Shown here one piece after another: positions 11,467 to 20,948 of a stretch of 64,000 bases of DNA (the first letter of the stretch is position 1; each line of letters opens with the position of its first letter). Origin of the DNA: Tetracladium setigerum (taxonomy: Eukaryota > Ascomycota > Leotiomycetes > Helotiales); NCBI GenBank assembly GCA_031472005.1, contig PZJY01000013.1:1240001-1304000 (forward strand), in the 5' to 3' direction. The translations under genes and the position numbers were made by a program. The notes under the pieces were generated by a model that did no database searches, had not been told where the DNA came from, and saw only the letters and a program-made list of their open reading frames with translations.

Positions 11467-12449
11467 ATGGACAATATACTTGCAAAACCGGCCGACCTCT
11501 GTTGTCTCAAAGGCGATTTTCACTTTGGAGAGCCGACTGGATCTGTTGAGCAGATCGACGGCGTCGATACTTATGTTGCCAGGCCACAACCAGAGAGGTC
11601 TAATGGGAATGTTATCCTCTTCTTTCCTGACGCATTCGGTTTGCACATGAAAAGCTTCCTGATGATGGACGCGTTTGCTGAGTGCGGGTATCTAACTCTT
11701 GGAGTTGATTATTTCCTCGGGGTAATAAGCTTCAACTTATTGCTAAAACGCTCTCGTTAACCAAGAAATCATAGGATTCTGTGACTAAGCACTCTTTAAC
11801 ACCGCTGAGTGACCCGAACTTTGATTTCGAAGCTTGGAAGAACAAGCACCTTGCAGCCTCTGAAGAGGTTGCTGCAAAGTGGGTCAAGGTAGTCAAAGCT
11901 GAATACGGTAAAAGCGAAACCACTAAGTTCGCTGCCGTGGGATACTGGTAAGTTGCTCCTCCTGTAGGCCTCAAGTAAAAACTAATATCTCTGCTATTAG
12001 TTGGGGCGCCCGATTTGTTTGTCACCAATTGTCTAAGGATGGTATTTGCAACGTCGGAGCAATCGCTCACCCTTCTTTCCTGAAGGAAAGCGACATCTTT
12101 AAAGTAAAAGGTGAGTGAACTACTAACTCGAGAAGGTTCTATCACTAATCGATTACAGAGCCCATCTTTTTGTCGGTGCCTAGTACAGATGAACTTTTTG
12201 CGCCTACAGAGCGCAACAGGACGGTCGAAATCCTGACAGCAGAGAACAGGCGGTTTAACATGCAGATTTTTGCAAACGTAGGTCATGGCTTCGCAGTAAG
12301 TTCCTTCAGTCTAATATCGCCAAAAATAATACACTAATATCCTTGTAAAGTCACGGCCTCGTCTCACTGATCCTTACGAAAAGTGGGCAAAAGAGCAAAG
12401 CTTCAAGAGTTTTATTGACTGGTTTGACTTCTGGCTCTCCAAGGAGTAG
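11467..12449 (+). CDS. Dienelactone hydrolase family protein
   Basis: Five exons (11467-11721, 11775-11947, 12001-12110, 12159-12295, 12351-12449) give a 257-residue alpha/beta hydrolase. The N-terminus has the fungal dienelactone hydrolase pattern CCLKGDFHFGEPTG followed by GVDTYVARP. Catalytic residues are all visible: the nucleophile Cys143 in GYCWG (codon split by intron 2), Asp190 in STDELFAP and His222 in VGHGFA. The family hydrolyses dienelactones or related esters in aromatic and other catabolism; the exact substrate cannot be read here. It converges with the broken 3-hydroxyacyl-CoA dehydrogenase gene (12902-13896) and is the only intact member of that small neighbourhood. ATG 11467 is preferred to the upstream ATG at 11416 because the family begins close to the CC motif. 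Confidence 0.88.
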
Positions 12450-12901
12450 GTCTCTTACATGGAGATTGGGTGGTGACTGGATTAAGATGAAAGCAGATTC
12501 CGAAAGCAAAGGGAGCTATGGACCAAGATCTAAGAATAAGATGCACTGTTTTGCTTGCTCTATACTCGACTGTGCTTTGCGCTGGTAACAGTGAAACTGT
12601 TCAGAATTTTATCTTCTAGTTGATGTTTGAACATTGATGGTCTTACATGGAAAAGGACGGATGAATATTTGGGCTTGAAAAAAATTCTCAAAAAAATCAA
12701 CTATAAACACACCGCAATACACTTTCCACTAATTGTCTACATCGACCCAGTGGCTAATGAAGGTCTACGAGTTATACAGTAACCTACCTAATGCCTATGT
12801 AATCGGTTGAAGACCCGAAGTGAGTGTCCTAGAGATGGCGCCAGGTGGCACAGTATATCGTGAGTAGCAATATGGCTGATGATCGGGATCCATTGTTGAA
12901 T
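12450..12901. other. Convergent intergenic region
   Basis: A 450-base spacer between the 3' ends of the dienelactone hydrolase and the dehydrogenase pseudogene. It holds a short A-rich tract near 12680-12700. No gene or structured element is seen. Confidence 0.5.
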
Positions 12902-13896
12902 CTATGGCGTCATAGAAGGCATTTTGCTCTTTGCTGTCAGGAGTTGCGATAGGACCAAGTCTCTTTCTTCCACAAGATTGGGCCAGTCAGTCGCCCCCAA
13001 TGATTTCTTGACGCTGTCCTGCAGCGCGGATAAGCTTTGCTCACTCCAGTCAAACCTAGGCTTCTGAATATCGTCTTCCCAAGCTCGAATAGATGACCCT
13101 AGTCGTTCAATCCGTTGCAAGAAGCCATCCGGCCCGCATACTTATCGGCCATCCATTCAACCCGCCCCATTTGATACCATTAGTTGAGGTGGTGCCTCAT
13201 TCCGGAACTGGCGATAAGTTTATCTCCGCCACGATGAAATTCTACCAATCACTTGGGAAACGACCCATCCTGCTCTGATATGAAATCCCAGGATTGGTAT
13301 CAAATCGGCTCCAAGCCGCGATCAATAATGAGGCGTACAGTCTCATTAGCCGGGGCATCGTCTCTGCTGAAGATCTCGATTTGGCTGTTACCCAAGAGCC
13401 CGGGTCTTGCTTACACTGCTGGATGAATTCTGAGGAAGGCAGACCAGAGGAAGACGATGAAATCACGATATCATGTCTGGTGTGCTCATCCAGCTTCTCC
13501 ATGAGTCCTCTCTTAAAATCCACACGCTCTGGGCCATTCTGTAAGAAAAAAAGATTTAGGGTCAGCGGCTTAATTCTCCTTGATGAACGCCATTCGCTGT
13601 AAAGTTTCCCAGCTCCTATGGAAGAAAAGTCTACCTACCTCCTGAACAAAGTCCGCTTCAGCTAACCTCGGCAAGATATCACGAATAAACTCGTAATTAT
13701 TGGCAAGCTGATCGAAAGTTCCGTGTTCCTCGAAAAAGTGCCTCGCCTGCTCCAGGTACCGTTTAAGGGAATCCTCGGCGCCCTCTGCAGGATCGGAGAC
13801 GATGACCTTCAGCCCTCTCGAGAGGCACAAGACGGCCCATCCCATCCCAATCACGCCGCAACCAACAATGGCAACGGTACGTATTTCTTGTGTCAT
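12902..13896 (-). pseudogene. 3-hydroxyacyl-CoA dehydrogenase / lambda-crystallin-type gene broken by an internal inversion
   Basis: On the minus strand the gene starts at 13896 with the NAD-binding motif VAIVGCGVIGMGWAVLCLSR. A 100-base intron follows (13638-13539), then NGPERVDFKRGLMEKLDEHT and SSSSGLPSSEFIQQCKQ. At about 13402 the frame leaves the family. The next family segment lies on the plus strand at about 13130-13402: RILIGHPFNPPHLIPLVEVV, then GLVSNRLQAAINNEAYSLIS and EDLDLAVTQEPG. The C-terminal part returns to the minus strand (13135-12902, GPDGFLQRIERLGSSIRAWE). So about 270 bases are inverted in place, and roughly 20 residues between TQEPG and GPDGF are missing. The inverted part also holds an in-frame TGA (13276-13278) where the family has a basic residue after RPILL, again explainable as CGA to TGA. 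The product cannot be functional. The family reduces or oxidises 3-hydroxyacyl-CoA or L-gulonate. Confidence 0.88.
13130..13402 (+). other. Inverted segment inside the dehydrogenase pseudogene
   Basis: Plus-strand coding remnant of a gene whose two flanks are on the minus strand. The left breakpoint lies within about 13128-13137 (GGCCCGCA context), the right within about 13399-13404 at a CCCGGG palindrome. Short CCGG-containing palindromes sit at both ends. Confidence 0.82.
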
Positions 13897-14388
13897 TTTG
13901 TCAAGTCTGCAGATTTAATTGCAAAATCGTGTCTGGTGTTTGTATCCATCGCTTGGGGAATGTGGCCATATGAAGGGAGCATATCAACATGTAAGGCACA
14001 TGGACCTTCTCCTGAGCATGTCAACCTATCGGATGAATCTCTTCCGAACCGGAGGCTCCATATTGAACCTAGGATTTGGTATTTTGTCACCGTGTCACAC
14101 GAATCCGGACCCGCCAACTCGTGCCGGTGTAGATGGCGGCGCGGGGCAAATCCGCGGAAGCAATCGGATAGACTCCACAGACCGAGGGGTCGCCGGAGAA
14201 AGTCTTCTTCATCGTGGAGCAACAAACATTACGCAAGCCTCGGAGTCAGGCTTATTTTACTGAGGCTTCACAACCTTTTTCCTGGTCAATTCTTCATCAC
14301 AAATTGACAATAAAATAGCCTAGCGAGCTAAAACAGAACGACTCAACCAAAGTCTCTATTCACTTTTCACACTCAAATCTAAGACAAA
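13897..14388. other. Divergent promoter region
   Basis: A 490-base region between the starts of the dehydrogenase pseudogene (minus) and the CoA-transferase pseudogene (plus). The head-to-head layout suggests that the two once shared control. Open frames here are GC-skewed and lack motifs. Confidence 0.45.
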
Positions 14389-15092
14389 ATGGCCGCGAAC
14401 GTCTCCGCACAAGAACCTCAAGACAACTATGGTGAAGGAACAACCGTGGATACAGATTTCCTGCCAGTTCCTGCAGAATGTGAGAGGATATTGCGTCTCT
14501 TCGCCGCCAGAACACCTGGATTCACCAATGATGAAGCTTTACTCAAGGGAGTCCAATTTCATGGCGACGACCTGCCGTGTATTCCAGGACCTATCAAGTC
14601 TCAGGCAGTGACCGCAGTGCTGCACGCCATGGTCGGCATTGTCGGTCTAGAGATTCTACATCTCCGTGATATCACGAGCAGCACCACCTCCCACATTGAT
14701 ACAAACCACTCAGGATTATACCCAGCTACCGCAGCACTTGTCAACGTTGAAGGCCACACAGGTTCGGCTGTGATCAAGTTGCCGACTGTGCCTCAATGGG
14801 ATAAAGACCGCGCTTCCAACTCACCGCTTGTATATCGCGCGACGGCCATATATGAAACCGCGGATCAAGGCGTCACTCGATTCATGGAAGATGCTGGCGC
14901 TTGTTGGAATCGGCAGAGAACTCGATGAGAAGATCAGCACCAACGACGAGGCGTATGCACTTATACAAGATCGCGTTCGCACATATCGTGCGCGGGAGAT
15001 TTAACAATTCATGGTTGAGAAAGGGCTCTCGGGCTCCATAGTCTATTCTCCCCTAGGTTCTACAGTGGAAGCTCTTCTGAGTGAATCTAAAT
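14389..15092 (+). pseudogene. CaiB/BaiF (class III) CoA-transferase fragment, decayed
   Basis: Starts at ATG 14389 and reads like the N-terminus of fungal CaiB/BaiF CoA-transferases: LKGVQFHGDDLPCIPGPIKS, QAVTAVLHAMVGIVGLEI, then SHIDTNHSGLYPATAALVNV. At about 14873-14880 a small deletion shifts the frame: GVWFQLHGS-type sequence expected in the family is missing and coding resumes in another frame as LDSWKMLALVGIGRELDEKI. That frame runs to an in-frame TAA at 15001-15003 (after YRAREI) and then QFMVEKGLSGSIVYSP, typical of the family. It finally ends in LLSESK (stop at 15090-15092), leaving roughly a third to a half of a normal-length enzyme. It is divergent from the dehydrogenase pseudogene. 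The frameshift, the stop and the missing 3' half make it non-functional. Confidence 0.78.
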
Positions 15093-15399
15093 AATCCCTA
15101 TTGCTTTACCTACAAATTAGTGATGGCTGTATTGGTGAGACGGCCGGTCGCTTGTTTGTGTAGTTTTTCTGTAGCTAGGCCAGATGGCACTCGAGTGAAG
15201 CTTCCATAGGTTATAATAGACACTCGCATATTCGATCAAGTTCAGTCTCCCGAGCGGAAGCATCTTCACGGCCATGGTACGCGCCAGTATTCGGACACAA
15301 GTTTGGAATCATAAATGCATAAGTATTGTGGTACATGATCGAATAAAAAAGGACTTATAATGTGTAAAGCTCAAAGCTATAGCAGAATGATCGTCGCAA

Positions 15400-15773
15400 T
15401 AGAGAATTATCCGAGAAAGTGATCTTGCAAGATTATACATGATATATAATGCCCTAATCTTAAAGTTAAAGTATTTAATTGCACTAGCTTTTAGAAGTAC
15501 CTTATAGTCTTATGCTATATTCTCCTAACTCCCTGGCCTAACGCTTGTAAAGGAATATCTTAGACTAGTAGTCCCTTGAAACGAGCGTCTATATAGTGGA
15601 ATTCCGAGTATAACCTTATTAGCTAGGATACTAGCCGCTATATAGTCTATAATCGCCTTATCGAAACTGAAATTGACCATTGTCAGTTGCAAATTTATTG
15701 ATGGGTCTGATAGATCGTCAAATGCTGTGTTGAGCGAGTGCAATGATTCGGCTTCCTTAACAACTATTCCCAA
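15400..15773 (-). pseudogene. GH18 chitinase relic, AT-rich
   Basis: The minus-strand frame from 15773 reads IIDYIAASILANKVILGIPL then YRRSFQGTTSLRYSFTSV, which matches the GH18 segment around KIVLGxPLYGRSF. Immediately after PGS the frame has TAG, then ENIA, then TAA, then DYKVLL; the family reads GSWEN...WDYKVLP there. Both stops therefore replace tryptophan (TGG to TAG and TGG to TAA), as expected from G-to-A changes produced by RIP on the other strand. The following sequence (SAIKYFNFKIRALYI) still resembles the family. No active-site DxxDxDxE segment is left. Only a fragment of a chitinase gene persists. Confidence 0.7.
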
Positions 15774-16313
15774 TAGCTCACTTCAACTTCTCAAATGTAA
15801 ATCCGTAAAGAGGTATTTAATATAGATCTCGAGACGTTTCGCAAAGTAAGGATGGACAGAAGCAGTATGACTCAAAAAAAATCTTAATTCTTATTAAAAT
15901 ACTATTCCTCAATGATAGATAGATATATGACACCACGTTCTTTCAAGATAGGGCGTAAAACTCAAGTATTTCCGACTAATGAAAACTTCGCTCTAACACT
16001 ATAATATATCCGGATGTCACCACAGCGGCAACGCAACATAAAAAGAATGGCTTTCGTAATCTCATAATAATTTTAAAGAATACTGGCAACCCTCCCAAGT
16101 AAAATATCACCCTTCCTCGCCCTAAATGGAAATACCTCTAAGCACCTCAAAGCAATTCTTGCAATACAATGCACAAAAACAGAGACACTTTTGAGATATC
16201 AATCAAGAGCATACTCTTGAAAGCGTGAACTCGTCAATACAAGCTTAAAGTGCCAAACCATCGTATGAGAAAGATCTGGCTTGAGATTAAATTTTCGAAT
16301 CTGCCGGAGGGCT
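15774..16313. other. AT-rich intergenic region
   Basis: Spacer between the chitinase relic and the sirtuin gene. It is AT-rich and contains poly-A/poly-T tracts. Nothing further is recognised. Confidence 0.45.
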
Positions 16314-17567
16314 TTAGTCTCGATGTTGTGGCATTGTCGTATCAACCGTTGACTCTGAAGTAAAAGTGAGCTCCGCGGTTATCTTCTCAGTTGCCGTTTT
16401 TGGTGTCCCTGATTGGTGCTCTTTCGTGGATAGCGACACAGATTCAGTTTCTTCTGTAACTTCGCTTTTGATACCCGCAAATTCCAGAGTATCAGCCGAC
16501 CTAGCATGATCAACCTCTGGAGTCTTTGCGGTTTCCGAAAGAGTATTGTTGACCCAATCGGTGTGGTCTTTTGACAGTTTCAACGATTGGTCCACCTCGC
16601 TGGTAATCTTTGCGATTTCGGCCTCCAAGATTTCATCTTTTGACATCCTGCTCCTCTCTTCCAGCAACCTCTCTGCTTCTTCCTCCTTGGTATTTCCACC
16701 CACTTCCTTCCACAATGCCTCTAAGTCATCCCTCCAACCCAAAGCATCCGCCAGCTTTCGAACCCCGCTATCGCAATCCCCCAGTACAACCACGTCGTCC
16801 AACCTGCCACCAAGATCCCCGACAAGCTCCTTGTTGAACAAAACTCGAGGAACACCTTCCCTGGCATACTGAGGTAGACTTGCAAACGGCTGAACTGAGA
16901 GACTGGTCCCAATCACGAAGACCAAGTCAGCCATCACAACCAAGGGCGACCTCTCTCTGAAAACTGGTGGAAGCGACTCTCCAAAAAACACAATGTCTGG
17001 TTTGACCAGACCATTACATTCAGGCACAAGGCAATGAGGAACATCCCCACTTTCGACCATCTTCTTCATCAGGTCATCTGGGAACTCCGTCTTACAATCA
17101 ATGCACCTCTGTGTTGCAAAGCTACCGTGAGCCTCCACAATCTTGTCATCCGGGATACCAGCTCTCCTTTCCAGACAATCGATATTCTGAGTAAACACAT
17201 GCTCCAACATCGACTTCCTATTCAACAAAGCAATAAAGGCATGGGAGACAGTGGGGTAGAATTGACCAGGGTACAGCTCCTTTGCCAAGGCGTAGAATGG
17301 CTCCGGGTGTTCTTCAAAGTAGTCGATATCAAAAACAGCTTCAGCATATGGGAGACCCAGGCGAGCCAAATTTGCGTAAAGTCCAGTTTCTGGAGATCGA
17401 AAGTCTGGAATTCCGGCTGAGGTGGAGATGCCTGCTCCAGCGAGGACGACAATTCGCTTTGGTGGTCCATCCTTGATGTACTCAGCAACGGCGTCTAGTG
17501 ATCGCGAAGAGAGTGTTTTAGGAGGAGTATTTGGATTGATCTGTTCTTGAGAGATTTCCTGGCCCAT
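16314..17567 (-). CDS. Sir2-family NAD-dependent protein deacetylase (Hst2/SIRT2-like)
   Basis: Single-exon class I sirtuin of 417 residues that removes acetyl groups from lysines using NAD+. Motifs: GAGIS (44-48) with PDFRS (54-58), TQNID (126-130), catalytic His147 in EAHGS, zinc ligands Cys155, Cys158, Cys179 and Cys184, and VFVIGTSLSVQPFASLP. The tail beyond about residue 290 is acidic, low in order and variable, as usual for Hst2 proteins. Start 17567 (MGQEIS) is preferred over the in-frame ATG at 17597 because Hst2 proteins begin near this point; MGxxxS also fits an N-myristoylation signal. The gene is divergent from the CE4 deacetylase gene across about 400 bases. Confidence 0.93.
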   Translation of the reverse strand: MGQEISQEQINPNTPPKTLSSRSLDAVAEYIKDGPPKRIVVLAGAGISTSAGIPDFRSPETGLYANLARLGLPYAEAVFDIDYFEEHPEPFYALAKELYPGQFYPTVSHAFIALLNRKSMLEHVFTQNIDCLERRAGIPDDKIVEAHGSFATQRCIDCKTEFPDDLMKKMVESGDVPHCLVPECNGLVKPDIVFFGESLPPVFRERSPLVVMADLVFVIGTSLSVQPFASLPQYAREGVPRVLFNKELVGDLGGRLDDVVVLGDCDSGVRKLADALGWRDDLEALWKEVGGNTKEEEAERLLEERSRMSKDEILEAEIAKITSEVDQSLKLSKDHTDWVNNTLSETAKTPEVDHARSADTLEFAGIKSEVTEETESVSLSTKEHQSGTPKTATEKITAELTFTSESTVDTTMPQHRD

Positions 17568-17968
17568 ATTGTAGTATTTGTGTCGAGAGCCTTGCAACCT
17601 GTTGTTAGAGCGGCGATCTCGTCGTCGTCGTCCTATTGCTGCGGTTTTGTTCGTAGTATTAAAGTTTTTTTTCGCGTGATTTTCTTTCCTATCTGCGAGA
17701 GGAAGTTATTTTGAGTCTAGGATCAGGTTGTTGAAATAATGGAAAGTATCGATAAGTGCTGGAGCCTGTATTTTTTTCGGGATGATGACAAAGCATGATC
17801 GTCATTCAAACGATGATTATGTAATTAACCGGACCCAACCCCTGAAACCTCGCTCATGGAAAGGAGGTCGATCCACAATGTTCTTGAGATCACATCAACA
17901 AACGCAAGCACACATCAATGGCAATATAGAAAGATGATTGCGACTGGTCCAATGCTTCATACACCTCA
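17568..17968. other. Divergent intergenic region
   Basis: A 400-base spacer between the head-to-head sirtuin and CE4 genes, with T-rich tracts near 17655-17690. It likely contains both promoters. No specific site can be assigned. Confidence 0.45.
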
Positions 17969-18886
17969 ATGTATCTTAGTGTAGTTCGTCGCCGATTACG
18001 CCGTCTCGGACTCTCCTCAATCTTTACCTCATTTCAAAAGCAGTTCAAGTCCAATGCTCCCAGGAAGCATATCAAAATTGACGATGAAGAGAAGGTATTG
18101 GACGATGATTACTATTTCCACCATCAACGCCAAAGATCTCCGCTCTTCCACATGATCAAAATGATCCTTCTTACTCTTCTCGCCCTCCTTGCAATCACAT
18201 CAATCCTCGTCTACATCGTTTACAAACCGCCTCCATTCGTCATCAACTACTTGCAAAGGAAATACCCAGACGTTCTATTTCAGGTAGATTTACCTTCGCC
18301 CAAGCGAATTGTCGCCTTGACTATTGATGATGCACCATCCTCTGAGACTGGAAAGATTCTCGATCTTCTGAAGACATATGAAGCCAAGGCAACCCTCTTC
18401 GTCATCGGCGGTCAGATTCGAGGCCACACCAACTTATTGCAGAGAATGCACAACGAAGGCCACGAAATCGGAAATCATGCATGGGCCGATGAACCAAGTG
18501 TCGGGCTTCCCCTCACAGAGCTGGAAAGACAGATTCAGGAGGTTGAAAGCTTGATCCCGGGTAACTCAGATGGAGCCAAATATTTCCGCCCCGGTTCTGG
18601 GTTCTTCAACTCCAAATTGGTGAAGATGGTGAGAGGATTAGGATATCGAGTTGTTTTGGGTGGCATCTACCCACATGATCCACAGATTCACAACCCAAGA
18701 CGGAATGCGAATCACGTTTTGAGTATGGTTAGGCCAGGAGGAATTATTATCATGCATGATCGGAGATCGTACTCGGCGGACCAACTGGAAATGGTCTTAA
18801 AGGGATTGACCAAGAAAGGATGGAAGATTGAGTCATTGGGTGGATTGCTTGCACATGCCGAGAAAAGGGAGACTGTACATCTTTAG
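17969..18886 (+). CDS. Membrane-anchored polysaccharide deacetylase (CE4, NodB domain)
   Basis: Single-exon protein of 305 residues. A basic cytosolic tail (1-60) precedes one membrane segment (about 63-85, MIKMILLTLLALLAITSILV), so it is probably a type II membrane protein. The NodB/CE4 domain follows: TIDDAPS with Asp120 and Asp121, metal-binding His165 and His170 in HEIGNH, the FRPGSG motif, and IIIMHDRR near the end. Members remove N-acetyl groups from chitin or related polymers. The substrate is inferred only from the fold. The length fits compact fungal members without extra carbohydrate-binding domains. Confidence 0.9.
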   Translation: MYLSVVRRRLRRLGLSSIFTSFQKQFKSNAPRKHIKIDDEEKVLDDDYYFHHQRQRSPLFHMIKMILLTLLALLAITSILVYIVYKPPPFVINYLQRKYPDVLFQVDLPSPKRIVALTIDDAPSSETGKILDLLKTYEAKATLFVIGGQIRGHTNLLQRMHNEGHEIGNHAWADEPSVGLPLTELERQIQEVESLIPGNSDGAKYFRPGSGFFNSKLVKMVRGLGYRVVLGGIYPHDPQIHNPRRNANHVLSMVRPGGIIIMHDRRSYSADQLEMVLKGLTKKGWKIESLGGLLAHAEKRETVHL

Positions 18887-19557
18887 TGAAAAGAGTACAA
18901 GCCGGTATTGAGATAATGGTGATATCCGTTCGCTTCCCACTTCTACGGGCTGACTTTTCATTTGGGGATCTTCAAAAAGATAGTGTTTTCTCCCTATCGA
19001 ACAAATAACGAGTACCTTCGAACGTGCTCCATGATCATAGTGCACTCAAACCCCCTGAAGTAGAAGATGTCCAATCTTCCTACGATGGTACCGTCTGATG
19101 AAAGTCCATGTGCCATGTCACGTGGTGAGGCTCAAATCACTCTTTGTTTTCGGATTAGAGTTGGCCATCTAAATAGCGGCTAATCTCCAATCTTTGGTTC
19201 TGTCTGTCTCGTTGTTCTGCTATTAAATTTCGTTGGTGGCTATTCAGCGCACGTGACAGTGTCCTGTACCATAATCAGAGTTTGGATACAACGTCAATGT
19301 AAGTGCAAGAGAGAAAGGGAGATGAATCAATGGAAATAGTTAATCAATACCGACATTAGCCATCGCTGACCGGCGCTCTTTACTTGATTTATCCACCAAG
19401 GGCGTATCTGACGTATGATTGAAGATCACTTCTGCTGCGGTCTTGGCCACGCTCATCATGTCATTCTCAAAACTGCACCGTCGCCATTCTTCTGATTTTA
19501 TCATCTTCAGTTCCTTTGCTGTAACAAGATCCAAAATTTCTCATTCTCTTTTTCAAA
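18887..19557. other. Intergenic, no gene recognised
   Basis: A 670-base spacer between two plus-strand genes. It should contain the CE4 3' end and the MFS promoter. Short ORFs here are out of context. Confidence 0.45.
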
Positions 19558-20948
19558 ATGGATTCTGTAGAATTACAGGCCAGCTCTTACCAAGCTCGTA
19601 ATCAGGCTGTCAGACTTGATACAGATGTCGAACAACGGCAGACCTTCGAAGCTTACCCAGAAGGTGGGATTCGAGCCTATTCAGTATGCTTTGGCGCCTG
19701 GTGCGCACTATTACCAGCTTCGGGGATTTTGACAACAACTGGGGCTCTTCAGGCCTATTTGTTAGGCCACCAACTGAAAGATCGTTCTGAATCAGAAGTG
19801 GGGTGGATTTTCAGTGTTTTTGCTTTCTTGTTCTTTTTTGGCGGAGTATTCGGAGGTTTGCGTATATCATCCCCTCAAATGTTGCATTACTTACGAAGTT
19901 ATAGGTGCCGCTTTTGATCGGTATGGTCTTCGAGTGCTTTTGATCCCGGGAAGTGTGGGTTTGATCACTTCACTGGTGATTCTCGCCAACTGCACAGGTA
20001 TCTATGCCTAACCCCCGCGTTAGGCATCACTAACCAGGTCCAGAGTACTACCAATTCATGTTAGGCTTCGCTATTCTTGGGGGCATCTCAGGCTCTTTGA
20101 TTTGGACCTCGACGATTGCAACCATTGGACATTGGTTCTCAGTTCGTAGAGGAATCGCCACAGGATTGGCGACCACAGCGGGCGGCTTTGGTGGCATAAT
20201 TTTCCCGCTTCTCATTGAAAGATTGATGCCAGATCTAGGTTACACGTGGACGGTCTACATCCTCGCGTCAATATCGGCGTTGTCCAGCATTTTCGGCATC
20301 CTGCTAATGTCAACTCGAATCTCCCCATCACCAACCAAGACAAATATGTTCGACCTTTCCGGATTTAAAGACATATCCTTCAGCTTGACAGTCGCTGCAA
20401 TCTTCATGATCGACTTGGCCGTCGTTTTACCTCCCGCATATCTTACATCATTCGCTTTACATCAGGGTTTCTCATCAACACTCTCCTACCAACTCCTCGC
20501 TTTTCTCAACGCAACAACCGTAGTCGGTCGCGGTCTGCCTGGCTTCATAGCCGACAAATGGGGTCGCTTCAACGTTATGATCGTCTCCTCTTTCGCTTCA
20601 ACAATCATGATTCTCTCCCTCTGGATGTTCGCAGGAGATAGTCTGGCCCTTCTCGTAACCTTCACAGTTCTATTTGGCATCTTCAGCGGCACAGCTTACA
20701 GTCTCACGCCAGTCTGCGTCGCGCAGCTGTGTGAACAGGAAAACTACGCGACCAGGTATGGAACGGCCTATGGTCTTGTGAGTTTTGCGACATTGATCGG
20801 CAACCCACTTGCCGGAGCTATTCTTGGATCTGATCAGAATTATCAAGGACTGATTGGACTGTGTGGTGGTGTCTACGGCGCGAGCGCTCTTTTGTTTGTC
20901 TTGGCAAGGGGAAAGGGAGGTGGATGGAAGGTGTTGACGGTGTTTTGA
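19558..20948 (+). CDS. MFS transporter, monocarboxylate-transporter type
   Basis: Three exons (19558-19855, 19905-19997, 20038-20948) give 433 residues. Introns are short (49 and 40 bases) and keep frame: FGG joins GAAFDRYGLRVLLI and ANCTG joins PEYYQFMLGFAILGG. The start is a soluble tail ending in the fungal MCT-like motif YPEGGIRAY. About twelve membrane helices follow, with GRGLPGFIADKWGRFNVM between the two halves. The family moves monocarboxylates or similar solutes with protons across the plasma membrane; the substrate here is unknown. The protein is at the normal length and shows no breaks. Confidence 0.9.

Noticed and set aside
13893..14225. 110-codon minus-strand frame
   Set aside because: Sits in the divergent promoter; composition follows local GC skew, no motif.
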